A model generated the notes under the pieces. It did no database searches. It had not been told where the DNA came from and saw only the letters and a list, made by a program, of their open reading frames with translations. Below are positions 28,688 through 38,776 of a stretch of DNA of 64,000 nucleotides, piece by piece. Position 1 is the first letter of the stretch. Each line of letters starts with the position of its first letter. Origin of the DNA: Apibacter sp. B3706 (GTDB lineage: Bacteria; Bacteroidota; Bacteroidia; Flavobacteriales; Weeksellaceae); the NCBI RefSeq assembly GCF_011082725.1, contig NZ_CP049715.1:930001-994000 (forward strand), written 5' to 3'. The translations under genes were made by a program, and so were the position numbers.

Positions 28688-30067
28688 TTATAAAGCAGAT
28701 TCTGCTTTTTTCATTTCTTCCATTTTATCCTTCATCTGTAAAACTCTATACGCTTCTATTAACGCTTGAATAATACCTTTATCTTTTTGATCATAACTGT
28801 ATGCTTTCTCCATATAAGGTAAAGCCTGTTTGAACATTGCTTTTCTTTTTTCGACTAAAGCATCATATTTTTGTTGATCAGCTCTTGAAGATCCTAAGGC
28901 TTTCATTTTTTCTACAATTTCTTTATCAGGAGCTAATAATAAAGCTGCCAAATTCAAATATGCTGCCGGATAATCAGGCTTAATAAGTATAGTCTTATTA
29001 TAATATTCTTTAGCTAATTCAACTGTTTTAGGATCTTTGCTGTATAATACTCCTAAATTATAATAAGAAACATAATCATTAGGTTTTTTTACAATAGCTT
29101 CTCTTAATTTAGCAATGTATTTATCTGTTTGACCGGTTTGATAGTATAATTCTCCTATTTGAGAATTTAAATTAGTATCATTCGGAAATTTTTTCAATCC
29201 TTTTTCAGCTAAAGCCATAGCTTCATTATACCTTTTATCTGCAACTAATAAGGAAATTGCATAATTATATAAATCTGCTTCAACGGAAGGTGATTCCTCT
29301 TTTTTAAAGTCAGAAAACCCGGAATTAGGTGCCGATTTGAATAAATTGTATTGTTCTTCGCTTAAACCGACTCTTTTACCGTTTTGTAAAGCTGTATACG
29401 TGGTTGTCTTACCTGTATAGCCTTCATTTAGTAATTCTAAGTACAGTTCAAGAGCTTTTTTATTATTATTGGCTGCATGATAAGAAATTGCTGCATAATA
29501 TTTAAAAACTTCATCCGCATTTCCTGCTGCTTGAGTTAAATAAAAGGATTCTAAGAAATCATCAGCCGCTTTCGAAAATTGTTTTGCATTATATTCAGAA
29601 GTTGCCCTGCCGGATAATTCTTGTCTTTTTTGTTCTAAAATCGGAATTATTTTTTGAATATAGTTTGTACCTGATTTAGTTTCTTTTAAACCTGTAAAAC
29701 CTTGGTATTTAAGTTTTTCTGCTTCTTCTTTAGTAAGAACAAAAGCCTTTTCTTTAGTATTTTTATTTTTTAAAGAATAAATAGGGCCTTTTTCATAAAG
29801 GGCTAATTTGGAAAATATTTTAGCAGATTCAAGAGTTTTTCCTTGTTCCAATAAAGAATTTCCTTTTACATATAAATATTTAGCATATACGTCGGGATTG
29901 ATTCCGGATATATTAGAACTAACCGTTGGTTCTACTTGCTGTATTAATGACTCTGCCTGAGTTTTATTTCCTTTCTCTAATGCATTAAAAGCATCTTTTA
30001 TTTCTTTCTCTTGGCCAAAAGACAAAAAACTAACTAATATAAATAGAGAAACTGATATTTTTTTCAT
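28688..30067 (-). CDS. Secreted tetratricopeptide-repeat protein
   Basis: 459 residues from ATG 30067, which starts the signal peptide MKKISVSLFILVSFLSFGQ; an upstream ATG at 30118 would lie inside gyrA. TPR-like helical pairs fill the mature protein: AFNALEKGNKTQAESLIQQ, YEKG/TLESAKIFSKLALYE, YNAKQFSKAADDFLESFYL, the clear repeats at about 280-390 (LMALAEKGLKKFPNDTNLNS-like, YVSYYNLGVLYSKDPKTVEL) and a helical end. TPR proteins are protein-binding scaffolds; the partner is unknown. The start is 10 nt after the gyrA stop, so it is probably transcribed with it. Confidence 0.85.
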   Translation of the reverse strand: MKKISVSLFILVSFLSFGQEKEIKDAFNALEKGNKTQAESLIQQVEPTVSSNISGINPDVYAKYLYVKGNSLLEQGKTLESAKIFSKLALYEKGPIYSLKNKNTKEKAFVLTKEEAEKLKYQGFTGLKETKSGTNYIQKIIPILEQKRQELSGRATSEYNAKQFSKAADDFLESFYLTQAAGNADEVFKYYAAISYHAANNNKKALELYLELLNEGYTGKTTTYTALQNGKRVGLSEEQYNLFKSAPNSGFSDFKKEESPSVEADLYNYAISLLVADKRYNEAMALAEKGLKKFPNDTNLNSQIGELYYQTGQTDKYIAKLREAIVKKPNDYVSYYNLGVLYSKDPKTVELAKEYYNKTILIKPDYPAAYLNLAALLLAPDKEIVEKMKALGSSRADQQKYDALVEKRKAMFKQALPYMEKAYSYDQKDKGIIQALIEAYRVLQMKDKMEEMKKAESAL

Positions 30068-30077
30068 ATGATGATTT

Positions 30078-32690
30078 TTAATCCTCTGATTCTGAATTAT
30101 TTTCTTCGTTTGATTCATTTAAATCATTTTCTGAATAGTCAGAATCATTTAATTTTTCATTTATTTCTGTAACGTTAAGCGAGGTTTCACCATTAATAGT
30201 ATTTCCATTTTCATCATATTCTTCTTCATCAACCCCTTCTTCTTTTTCAATTTTAGTTATGGCAGCAATTTCATCGTTCTTTTTAAGATTAATTAATTTA
30301 ACTCCTTGTGTATTCCTGCTCATAACTCTAAGTTGTTCCACAGACATTCTGATGGCTACACCGGATTTATTAATGATCATTAAATCGTTATCATCGGTAA
30401 CTTTTTGGATAGCTATCAGATTACCGGTCTTATCAGTTATATTTAAAGTTATAACTCCTTTTCCTCCTCTGTTAGTAATACGATATGCATCGGCGTGAGT
30501 TCGTTTTCCATATCCTTGTTCTGATACAACTAAAATAGTGTCATTTTCAGGATCTGAAATAATAACCATTCCAATTACTTCGTCATCCTCATCGCCCAAA
30601 GTAATACCTCGTACACCTGAAGCATTTCTACCGATAGGTCTTAATTTTTCTTGAGGGAAGCGAATAGCTTTTCCATATTTGGTAGCAATCATTATTTCAT
30701 CATTACCGGAAGTTAAACTTGCGCTTACCAAAGTATCTCCTTCCCTGACATTAATAGCATTAATTCCGTTGGCACGTGGTCTGGAATAAGCTTCCAATGT
30801 TGTTTTTTTGATGGTTCCTTTTTGGGTAACCATAACTAAAAACGTATTATTTATATATTCCTCATTTTTTAAGTCATGAGTTAAAATATAAGCTTTGATT
30901 TTATCGTCTGATTCGATATTAATTAAATTCTGAATAGGTCGTCCTTTAGCTATTTTGGAACCTTCAGGAACTTCAAATACTCGTAACCAGAAACATTTAC
31001 CTTTTTCTGTGAAGAAAAGCATGTACTGATGTGCAGTAGCGGAAACAACATATTCAAGGAAATCTTCATCTCTGGTAGATGCTGCACGGTTTCCAACGCC
31101 ACCTCTTGATTGGGTCTTATATTCTGAAAGAGAAGTTCTTTTGATATATCCCATTTTAGAAATAGTTAAAACAACTTTTTCATCAGGAATAATATCTTCA
31201 ATACTCATTTCACCACCCGCAAAATTGATTTCGGTCTTACGCTCGTCACCGTATTTTTGCTTGATTTCTTCTAATTCCTCTTTAATGATAGAATATCTTA
31301 GTCCTTCGTCATTTAAAATAGTCTTAAGGTATTCGATCTCTTTCATAATAGCATTGTACTCATCTCGGATTTTATCCAACTCCATTCCGGTTAAACGAGC
31401 CAATCTAAGATCCAGGATCGCTTGAGCTTGTATTTCCGTTAATTCAAATTCTTGAATTAAGCCCGTTTTTGCTTCGCTTGGACTAGAACTTTCACGGATA
31501 ATTTTAATGGCTAAATCTAAAGTATCTTGAGTAGCAATAACTTTCATAAATCCTTCCAAGATATGGGCTCGTTCTTGAGCTTTCTTTAGAAGGTATTGAG
31601 TACGTCTTACTACTACGTCATGTCTGTGCTCAACAAAATGATGAATGATATCTTTTAAATTAAGCTGAACGGGTCTTCCGTTTACTAGTGCAATGTTATT
31701 AACACTAAACGAGGTTTGTAATGCTGTATATTTGTATAAAAGATTTAAAACTACATTCGGGATGGCATCATGTTTAAGCTCATAAACTACTCTCATTCCA
31801 TTTCTGTCAGACTCATCTCTGATTTCAGAAATACCTTGTAATTTATCTTCTTTGATTAACTCGGCTGTACGAGCAATCATATCGGCTTTATTTACCTGGT
31901 ATGGAATTTCTGTTACTACGATGGCTTCTCTGCCGTGTACCTCTTCGAAATTGGCTTTTCCTCGTAAAATGATTCTCCCCCTTCCTGTTTCAAACGCAGA
32001 TTTTACCCCTTCATAACCGTATATGATACCACCGGTAGGAAAATCGGGAGCTTTAATGTGCTGCATTAATTCATCAATAGTAATATTTCTGTTATCAATA
32101 TACGCACAAATGGCACTAATAGATTCAGTAAGATTATGAGGAGCCATATTGGTAGCCATACCAACCGCGATTCCTGATGCACCGTTCACTAACAGAATAG
32201 GAATACGGGTAGGCATTACTTTAGGCTCTTCTAATGTATCGTCGAAGTTAAGTTGAGTATCAACCGTATCTTTATCTATATCCGATAATATTTCTTCGGA
32301 AATCTTTTTTAGTCGGGCTTCAGTATACCTCATTGCTGCAGGCGGGTCGCCGTCTACGGAACCGTAGTTACCTTGACCGTCTACCAGCTGATACCTCATA
32401 GACCATTCCTGAGCAAGCCTTACCATAGTGTCATATACTGACGAGTCTCCATGAGGATGGTATTTACCCATAACCTCCCCAACGATTCTTGCAGATTTTT
32501 TGTAAGAACTGTTGGCAGTAACTCCCAATTCATACATCCCATATAAAACCCTTCTATGTACGGGTTTCAAACCATCTCTTACATCGGGTAGAGCCCTGGA
32601 AACTATCACAGACATTGAATAATCAATGTAAGATGATTTCATTTCATCTTCAATATTAATAGGAATTAATTTTTCCCCTTCTCCTATCAT
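30078..32690 (-). CDS. gyrA: DNA gyrase subunit A
   Basis: 870 residues. The winged-helix domain includes the quinolone-determining region with Ser83 and Asp87 ([10 protein letters not shown]) in E. coli numbering, and the catalytic Tyr122 in [10 protein letters not shown]. The C-terminal beta-pinwheel has a reduced GyrA box (NRGGKG) and GVGNRAAST. It ends in a long acidic Asn/Glu/Ser tail of about 60 residues. Gyrase introduces negative supercoils with GyrB, which is not nearby. Ser83 and Asp87 are unmodified, so no target-based quinolone resistance is visible in this gene. Confidence 0.97.
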   Translation of the reverse strand: MIGEGEKLIPINIEDEMKSSYIDYSMSVIVSRALPDVRDGLKPVHRRVLYGMYELGVTANSSYKKSARIVGEVMGKYHPHGDSSVYDTMVRLAQEWSMRYQLVDGQGNYGSVDGDPPAAMRYTEARLKKISEEILSDIDKDTVDTQLNFDDTLEEPKVMPTRIPILLVNGASGIAVGMATNMAPHNLTESISAICAYIDNRNITIDELMQHIKAPDFPTGGIIYGYEGVKSAFETGRGRIILRGKANFEEVHGREAIVVTEIPYQVNKADMIARTAELIKEDKLQGISEIRDESDRNGMRVVYELKHDAIPNVVLNLLYKYTALQTSFSVNNIALVNGRPVQLNLKDIIHHFVEHRHDVVVRRTQYLLKKAQERAHILEGFMKVIATQDTLDLAIKIIRESSSPSEAKTGLIQEFELTEIQAQAILDLRLARLTGMELDKIRDEYNAIMKEIEYLKTILNDEGLRYSIIKEELEEIKQKYGDERKTEINFAGGEMSIEDIIPDEKVVLTISKMGYIKRTSLSEYKTQSRGGVGNRAASTRDEDFLEYVVSATAHQYMLFFTEKGKCFWLRVFEVPEGSKIAKGRPIQNLINIESDDKIKAYILTHDLKNEEYINNTFLVMVTQKGTIKKTTLEAYSRPRANGINAINVREGDTLVSASLTSGNDEIMIATKYGKAIRFPQEKLRPIGRNASGVRGITLGDEDDEVIGMVIISDPENDTILVVSEQGYGKRTHADAYRITNRGGKGVITLNITDKTGNLIAIQKVTDDNDLMIINKSGVAIRMSVEQLRVMSRNTQGVKLINLKKNDEIAAITKIEKEEGVDEEEYDENGNTINGETSLNVTEINEKLNDSDYSENDLNESNEENNSESED

Positions 32691-32863
32691 AAGTGTACTT
32701 GTTTATTTTTTCTTTAGTATATAAGACCGTAAAGATAATGAATTTTTATCGAACACGCAATTAGACATGCCTTTTAAAGATTTTGTGCGATTATAGTTCG
32801 TATTTATATATCAATTTGGATTCAAATGAATTTATCTCAATAGAATGTTTTCTCATTAAATTT

Positions 32864-33367
32864 TTATATAAATTGGTTCTCTCTGATTACAATACTTTTA
32901 TGTAAAAGTGTTTTTTGGACATCAATTATTCTTTGATTGGAGCTTCCTCTAAATGGTAATCCTTCTTCGTATAAAGTATTCACGTATTTACCGTCTACAA
33001 GTACGTCTATATAAGGTAAAATTTGTGATAATTTTTTGGATTTATGTATTTGTTCAAAGGTAAACCCGGTGTAACACCAAATATTTTTATGCGAAGTAGC
33101 TTTAATTTCTTTGGCTAGTTCTGTAAATTCTTTTACTTGTATTAACGGGTCACCGCCCGTAAAAGTTACATTTGAAAATTCTGATTGATTTATAATCTCA
33201 ATCAGCTCATTAATTGTATAGGGTTTTCCATTATCAATATCCCAAGATTCCGGATTGTGGCATTCTACACATTTATGAATGCAACCTGCCGCATAAATTG
33301 AAGTCCTAAAGCCGGGCCCGTCCACCGTTGTATCCTGTATAATATCCAGTATAGATAATTTAGTCAT
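32864..33367 (-). CDS. nrdG: Anaerobic ribonucleotide reductase-activating protein
   Basis: 167 residues, radical-SAM. The 4Fe-4S motif CxxxCxxC is CIHKCVECHNP near residue 30, preceded by VDGPGFRTSIYAAGC. The SAM-binding TFTGGDPLIQ and WCYTGFTFEQI follow. It generates the glycyl radical on NrdD. Its start overlaps the nrdD stop by 8 nt, so translation is probably coupled. Confidence 0.95.
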   Translation of the reverse strand: MTKLSILDIIQDTTVDGPGFRTSIYAAGCIHKCVECHNPESWDIDNGKPYTINELIEIINQSEFSNVTFTGGDPLIQVKEFTELAKEIKATSHKNIWCYTGFTFEQIHKSKKLSQILPYIDVLVDGKYVNTLYEEGLPFRGSSNQRIIDVQKTLLHKSIVIRENQFI

Positions 33368-35567
33368 GAATAATACGGTCGTTTAATTCCGCTAACTTAG
33401 CATAATTCCATCTATCGGTTGTCCCTACTAAATATCCCGTAATTCGTTGCAAACGGTCAATATGGGTGCTTCCACATTTTGGGCATTCGTCTAAATGCGC
33501 AGAAGCATTTTCATACCCGCAGGGTAAACATCTGTTTCGAGTATGATTCACAGAAGAATAGCCGATGTTATATTTATCCATCATATCCACTACAGTCATG
33601 ATTGATTCGGGATTGTGAGTGGCATCTCCATCTATTTCAACATAAAAAATATGTCCACCGCGAGTTAAATCATGATAAGGAGCTTCAATTTTAGCTTTTA
33701 AGTGAGCGCTGCATTTATAATATACCGGTACGTGATTAGAATTAGTATAGTATTCTCTGTCCGTGATACCTTTAATACTTCCAAAGTCTTTTTTATCTTT
33801 TCTGGTGAATCTACCTGCAATGCCCTCTGCCGGTGTAGCTAGAATACTATAGTTGTGTTTATAATTTTCTGAAAAAGTTAAAGACTTATCCCTCATAAAT
33901 GTAACTATTTCCAGTCCTAATTTTTGAGCCTCCTCATCTTCCGCATGATGTTTTCCTATCAAAGCTACTAAAGCTTCGGCAAGTCCTATAAATCCGATTC
34001 CCAAAGTTCCTTGGTTGATTACTTTTTCTACTGTCTCTTCAGACTTTAGTTCTTCGGATCCATTCCATAATGTCGACATTAATAAAGGAAATTGTTTGGG
34101 AGCTGCTGTTTTTTGAAATTCAAAACGTTGATGCAGTTGCTCGGCAGCTATTTGTAACGTATGATCCAGCTTTTGGAAAAATTGATGTTTTCTTTCAGTT
34201 TCATCATTTATTTCGCGGGTTTCTAATGCCAATCTAACTAAGTTGATTGTTGTAAAAGATAGATTACCTCTACCTATGGATGTTTTCTCTCCAAATCTGT
34301 TTTCAAACACACGCGTACGACATCCCATAGTGGCTGTTTCGTATTGATATCTTTTAGGATCTTGTGCATTCCATTTTTCATGATGATTGAATGTAGCATC
34401 TAAGTTCAAAAAGTTAGGAAAAAAACGTCGGGCGCTAACTTTGCATGCTAATTTATACAGGTCATAATTCGGATCCTCCGGTAAATAACTTACTCCTCGC
34501 TTTTTCTTCCATATTTGGATAGGAAAAATCGCTGTTCCACCGTTTCCAACACCTTCATTCGTACTTGTTAAAAGTTCTCTTATCACACATCTTCCTTCCG
34601 GAGAAGTATCCGTACCATAATTAATGGAACTGAATACTACTTGATTTCCTCCCCTGGAATGGATCGTATTCATGTTGTGGATAAATGCTTCCATGGATTG
34701 ATGAACTCTGCTTACGGTTCTATTGATGGCATGTTGTACAATTCTTTCATCACCTTGTTTTTGATCAAGTTCTTCCTTAACATAATCCTTAATCGCGTAG
34801 TCATACAGGTGTTCATAATTTTGACCGTTTATATTTTCAAGAATTTTTATTTCCTCGATATAGCTTTTTCTAACAAACGGCGCTAAATAAAAGTCAAATG
34901 CCGGAATTGCTTGTCCTCCGTGCATTTCATTTTGAGCGGTTTCTAATGAAATGCAAGCCAACATGCTGGCGGTTTCAATTCTTTTGGCCGGTCTTGATTC
35001 TCCATGTCCTGCAAAAAGACCGTTTTCTAAAATTTTATTTAATGGATGTTGCACACAAGTTAGACTTTTAGTCGGGTAATAGTCTTTATCGTGAATGTGT
35101 ATATAGTTGGAAAGAACCGCTTCTTTGGCTTCAGGACTTAAAAGATAATCATCTACAAAGGGTTTGGTAGTTTCACTGGCAAATTTCATCATCATTCCTG
35201 CAGGGGTGTCTGCATTCATGTTTGCGTTTTCCCTTGTAACTTCATTGGATTTGGTTTCAATGATCTCCAAAAACATATTGCAAGTTTTAGCCTTTCTTGC
35301 AACATTTCTTTGATCTCTATAGGATATATATTTTTTTGCCACTTCTTTACGGGGACTGTTCATTAATTCCATCTCTACCATGTCTTGAATGGCTTCAACC
35401 GTCATTTCTACATTGCCTGTCTGAGATATATCTTCAGTAATTTTTTGTATTAAAAAAGAATCCACTCCATTTTCCGTATTTTGCATAGCTTTGCTAATCG
35501 CATTAAAAATCTTATTTTTATTAAACTCGACAATGCGTCCATCTCTTTTAATAACTGTCTGAATCAT
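33360..35567 (-). CDS. nrdD: Anaerobic ribonucleoside-triphosphate reductase, class III
   Basis: 735 residues. An N-terminal ATP-cone (VIKRDGRIVEFNKNKIFNAI) provides allosteric control. The barrel has the active-site region HIHDKDYYPTKSLTCVQHP. A zinc site near the C-terminus is CLPCGYENASAHLDECPKCG, and the glycyl-radical loop is RITGYLV, putting the radical on Gly711. It makes deoxyribonucleotides without oxygen, using NrdG for activation. A palindrome 126 bp upstream may be an operator. Presence of this gene shows growth under anoxic conditions is expected. Confidence 0.97.
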   Translation of the reverse strand: MIQTVIKRDGRIVEFNKNKIFNAISKAMQNTENGVDSFLIQKITEDISQTGNVEMTVEAIQDMVEMELMNSPRKEVAKKYISYRDQRNVARKAKTCNMFLEIIETKSNEVTRENANMNADTPAGMMMKFASETTKPFVDDYLLSPEAKEAVLSNYIHIHDKDYYPTKSLTCVQHPLNKILENGLFAGHGESRPAKRIETASMLACISLETAQNEMHGGQAIPAFDFYLAPFVRKSYIEEIKILENINGQNYEHLYDYAIKDYVKEELDQKQGDERIVQHAINRTVSRVHQSMEAFIHNMNTIHSRGGNQVVFSSINYGTDTSPEGRCVIRELLTSTNEGVGNGGTAIFPIQIWKKKRGVSYLPEDPNYDLYKLACKVSARRFFPNFLNLDATFNHHEKWNAQDPKRYQYETATMGCRTRVFENRFGEKTSIGRGNLSFTTINLVRLALETREINDETERKHQFFQKLDHTLQIAAEQLHQRFEFQKTAAPKQFPLLMSTLWNGSEELKSEETVEKVINQGTLGIGFIGLAEALVALIGKHHAEDEEAQKLGLEIVTFMRDKSLTFSENYKHNYSILATPAEGIAGRFTRKDKKDFGSIKGITDREYYTNSNHVPVYYKCSAHLKAKIEAPYHDLTRGGHIFYVEIDGDATHNPESIMTVVDMMDKYNIGYSSVNHTRNRCLPCGYENASAHLDECPKCGSTHIDRLQRITGYLVGTTDRWNYAKLAELNDRIIHD

Positions 35568-35692
35568 TTTATGTTTACTTTATCTATTGCACTTTATGTA
35601 AGATGAAAACCTTATATCTGGAGACATAAAATTTTATTGTCGCCAAATACAGGGGTTATATATGAAACTTGGAATACTAATAATTGTAACGT

Positions 35693-35714
35693 AATTATTG
35701 AATATTCAATAATT
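35693..35714. promoter_or_regulatory. 22-bp perfect palindrome, candidate operator
   Basis: The inverted repeat has half-site AATTATTGAAT meeting its exact complement, with central core TTGA-ATAT-TCAA. It lies 126 bp before nrdD. The core resembles, but is two bases shorter than, the FNR/CRP site TTGAT-N4-ATCAA. A dimeric regulator is implied; which one is not known. Confidence 0.45.
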
Positions 35715-35987
35715 TAAGGTAGTAAGAATACAGGATTTTTTCCTGTTATTGGTCATGTATTCGATAAAGCTTCATATGTTAGTACAAAGATAATTTTATT
35801 TTTATTTAGCTTTTTTTATTTAAGAATTTAATTTTCAACATAATTATTTCTTATGATATTATTACTAAAATTTATAGAAAAATATCAATTATTGATCGAA
35901 TCGTCTAAAAAAATAAATAAGTCAAAATAATAAATAATCACATTTTAAAAGATCAGCATTTAGGTAGTAAAGTTATTAACAGGGACT

Positions 35988-35995
35988 TAAATTTG
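35988..35995 (+). promoter_or_regulatory. Candidate -7 box of the gene at 36023
   Basis: TAAATTTG, exact TAnnTTTG, leaves a leader of about 25 nt. A second match, TATATTTG (36011-36018), would give an almost leaderless message. Confidence 0.4.
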
Positions 35996-36022
35996 GAGAT
36001 ATTATTTTACTATATTTGAGAC

Positions 36023-36442
36023 ATGAAAAAACTATCAGTACTTTTATTTTTATATACTTCTTTTATCTGCTATGCTCAGGAAAAGAACCTTACCTGTCTT
36101 GACTTTAATCGGGGTGAATTCAGAAATATTAGCGAAAATTCCAATTTAAGTTCCCTTATTGTGAGAAATGGCAATAAACAGTTAGAAGTTACCAACGGAG
36201 TTGAATCTTTTAAAAGGATTGAATGGTTAAATGATTGTGATTATATATTATTTTTCTCTAATCGAGACGCTAAAAAGGACGGTTTTAAAAGATTTATCAA
36301 TAAAAATGGAGGGATAAAAGTAAAGACTGTTAAAATTGAAAAAAACATTTTATACTATAATACCTATTATTTTGACGGTAAAAAAGAAATTATAGGAGAA
36401 GGAAGATTACTTAAAACAAGTAATCATGCTTCATTTAAATAA
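36023..36442 (+). CDS. Small secreted hypothetical protein
   Basis: 139 residues with a signal peptide (MKKLSVLLFLYTSFICYAQ). The mature part contains two cysteines, at LTCLDFNRGEF and WLNDCDYILFF, and a basic C-terminal half. The pattern of a short first strand, RIEWLNDCDYILFF and YYNTYYFDGKKEIIGEGR suggests a small beta-rich periplasmic domain. I do not recognise the family. It converges on a glycosyltransferase gene with only 2 nt between stops. Confidence 0.7.
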   Translation: MKKLSVLLFLYTSFICYAQEKNLTCLDFNRGEFRNISENSNLSSLIVRNGNKQLEVTNGVESFKRIEWLNDCDYILFFSNRDAKKDGFKRFINKNGGIKVKTVKIEKNILYYNTYYFDGKKEIIGEGRLLKTSNHASFK

Positions 36443-36444
36443 AA

Positions 36445-37449
36445 CTAATAAAAGTGTGATGGAAATGCCTCTTTAGGTTCCCTATTTAAGATATTTAATT
36501 TTATATAGGATTGTAAAAAGCCAAATCCATAGGAAAAAAATTGAATAAATGTTGTAAGTAAAGATATGAGACCGATTTTGATGCTCCTGTTTTTATAGCT
36601 TGAATCAAGGAAAATAGCACAGAAATAAAAAAGCAAAGGAAAGATACATCTATAATTAACTATCGATAAAACTAAGGACAAAACAGTGAATATCAAAAAA
36701 AGAGAAGGAAACCAAAAAGTAATTTTTGAAAAGTTAGGATGTCTTTGGTTCAATATGGGACGGGCAATTCCAAAATGATATACTTGATTAGCAAATTTCT
36801 TAAGGGAAGTTCTTCTTTTATGAAAAACCTTGCATTCAGGAAAAAATCGGGTTTTAAACCCTTTTTCCCAAAGAGTAAGACTTAAATCGGGGTCTTCTCC
36901 TACCCTCAATTCCGAAAATCCGCCAACACTTTTAAATGCTTCTTTGGATATACCCATATTAAAACTTCTAGGCTGGAATTTATTTATCGCTTTTTTATTG
37001 CCACGAATTCCTCCCGTGGTTAATAAAGAAGTCATGGAATATGAAATTGCTTTTTGTAAATCATTAAAATTTTTATCGGCCGAATCAGCTCCTCCAAAAG
37101 CGTCCACATAATTAAATCTTAATTCTTTACGAACATTTTCTATATAATGAACCGGAGCAATACAATCTGAATCTAAGAAAATATAATAATTTCCTGAAGC
37201 GTGTTCCGCTCCGTAATTTCTTGATAATCCTGCTCCGGAATTTGATTTGTAATAATATTTAATATCCAATACCTCTGCATAAGTGGAGACTATAGGTTCT
37301 AACTTTTCTTGAGATCCATCGTCTACAATAACAATTTCAAAATTTTTATCCCTTTGATTAATTAAACTAAACAGTAATTCCTGTAGTTCATCTTTTCTAT
37401 TATAGACTGCTATAATAATTGAAATTTTTAAATGTAAATCTCCATGCAT
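36445..37449 (-). CDS. Family 2 glycosyltransferase
   Basis: 334 residues. GT-A domain: ISIIIAVYNRKDELQELLFS, FEIVIVDDGS, and the DxD metal site in YIFLDSDCIAP. A C-terminal region with three membrane helices follows (ITFWFPSLFLIFTVLSLVLS, CIFPLLFYFCAIFL, LLTTFIQFFSYGFGFLQ). The membrane part suggests sugar transfer at the inner face of the cytoplasmic membrane for a surface polysaccharide. It is 16 nt downstream of murA on the same strand, so it is likely in that transcript. Confidence 0.87.
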   Translation of the reverse strand: MHGDLHLKISIIIAVYNRKDELQELLFSLINQRDKNFEIVIVDDGSQEKLEPIVSTYAEVLDIKYYYKSNSGAGLSRNYGAEHASGNYYIFLDSDCIAPVHYIENVRKELRFNYVDAFGGADSADKNFNDLQKAISYSMTSLLTTGGIRGNKKAINKFQPRSFNMGISKEAFKSVGGFSELRVGEDPDLSLTLWEKGFKTRFFPECKVFHKRRTSLKKFANQVYHFGIARPILNQRHPNFSKITFWFPSLFLIFTVLSLVLSIVNYRCIFPLLFYFCAIFLDSSYKNRSIKIGLISLLTTFIQFFSYGFGFLQSYIKLNILNREPKEAFPSHFY

Positions 37450-37465
37450 AGTTTTGTTTTATAGA

Positions 37466-38776
37466 TTATAGGTCAATCCGAACAATATCAGCGCCCAAGG
37501 CCCTTAATCTCTCATCGATGTTTTCATATCCTCTATCGATTTGATAAATATTATGTATTCGGCTGGTTCCTTTTGCAGACATGGCGGCAATTAGTAAAGA
37601 TATGCCGGCTCTGATATCCGGAGAAGTCATTACTGTTCCTCGTAAAGGAAGTTCATGATTTAATCCGATAACTGTTGCTCTGTGCGGATCACAAAGAATT
37701 ATTTGTGCACCCATGTCAATGAGTTTATCAACAAAAAACAGTCTGCTTTCAAACATTTTTTGATGTATTAAGACGCTTCCTTTGGCTTGTGTGGCTACTA
37801 CTAAAATAATACTTAATAAATCGGGGGTAAATCCCGGCCAAGGAGCATCGGAAATCGTTAATATAGATCCGTCTATAAAATTTTGAATTTTATAATGTTC
37901 TTGTGAAGGAATATATAGGTCTTCACCTCTTTTTTCGATTTGAATACCCAATCTTCTAAAAGTATCCGGTATATTACCTAAATTTTCCCAGCTAACCTCT
38001 TTGATGGTAATTTCCGATTTAGTCATGGCAGCCAAGCCAATGATACTTCCAATCTCTATCATATCAGGGAGTACAGTGTGTTCGGCACCGTTAAGTTCGG
38101 AAACGCCATAAATAGTTAAAAAATTAGAGCCAATTCCTTCAATCTTTGCGCCCATTTTAATTAACATCTTACATAATTGCTGTATATAGGGTTCACAAGC
38201 TGCATTATATATTTGAGTTTTTCCTTCAGCCAAAACTGCAGCCATAATGATGTTTGCAGTGCCTGTTACGGAAGCTTCTTCTAAAAGTAAATAATTACCA
38301 TTTAACTTTTTAGCTTTTACGGAATAAAACTTCTCTTCTTCGTCATATTCAAATTGAGCTCCTAAATCAATAAAGCCTTTAAAGTGAGTGTCTAATCTTC
38401 TTCTACCGATTTTGTCACCGCCGGGAACGGGAATATAAGCTTCTCCGAATCGACTTAAAAGAGGACCTAATAGCATGATGGAACCTCTTAGCTGAGCTCC
38501 GTTTTTTCTAAATTCTTTACTTTTCAAAAATTCAAAATCAATTTCTTCAGAACAAAAGGTATAATCTCCCTTAACGTTTCGGGTAACTTTTACACCCACT
38601 GTTTTTAATATTTCAATTAGTATTAAAACATCTTGAATTTCGGGTATATTTTTTATCCTAACTGATTTTGATGTTAAAAGGGTTGCACAGATAACTTGAA
38701 GAGCTTCGTTTTTGGCACCTTGCGGAAAGAATTCACCATGAAGAGGCTTTCCACCGCAAATCTGAAAAGTATTCAT
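37466..38776 (-). CDS. murA: UDP-N-acetylglucosamine 1-carboxyvinyltransferase MurA
   Basis: 436 residues. EPSP-synthase-type fold: ICGGKPLHGEFFPQGAKNEA at the start, VTGTANIIMAAVLAEGKT and RAGISLLIAAMSAKGTS further on. It performs the first step of peptidoglycan synthesis. The catalytic loop reads VPGGDKIGRRR, so the cysteine equivalent to E. coli Cys115 is replaced by Asp121. That exchange is known to remove the covalent target of fosfomycin while retaining activity. The ATG overlaps the DUF4290 stop (TAATG). Confidence 0.96.
   Translation of the reverse strand: MNTFQICGGKPLHGEFFPQGAKNEALQVICATLLTSKSVRIKNIPEIQDVLILIEILKTVGVKVTRNVKGDYTFCSEEIDFEFLKSKEFRKNGAQLRGSIMLLGPLLSRFGEAYIPVPGGDKIGRRRLDTHFKGFIDLGAQFEYDEEEKFYSVKAKKLNGNYLLLEEASVTGTANIIMAAVLAEGKTQIYNAACEPYIQQLCKMLIKMGAKIEGIGSNFLTIYGVSELNGAEHTVLPDMIEIGSIIGLAAMTKSEITIKEVSWENLGNIPDTFRRLGIQIEKRGEDLYIPSQEHYKIQNFIDGSILTISDAPWPGFTPDLLSIILVVATQAKGSVLIHQKMFESRLFFVDKLIDMGAQIILCDPHRATVIGLNHELPLRGTVMTSPDIRAGISLLIAAMSAKGTSRIHNIYQIDRGYENIDERLRALGADIVRIDL

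Larger units (their letters stand above)
35568..36022. other. Regulatory spacer upstream of nrdD
   Basis: 455 bp with no protein gene. It serves the divergent nrdD and the gene at 36023. Inside are a 22-bp perfect palindrome (35693-35714), a 6-bp stem-loop ACAGGA-T5-TCCTGT (35730-35746) and a TAAATTTG -7 box (35988-35995). The rest is AT-rich without visible structure. Confidence 0.6.

Noticed and set aside
35693-35714. Classical FNR site
   Set aside because: The two half-sites are closer than in TTGAT-N4-ATCAA, so only a generic palindromic operator is claimed.
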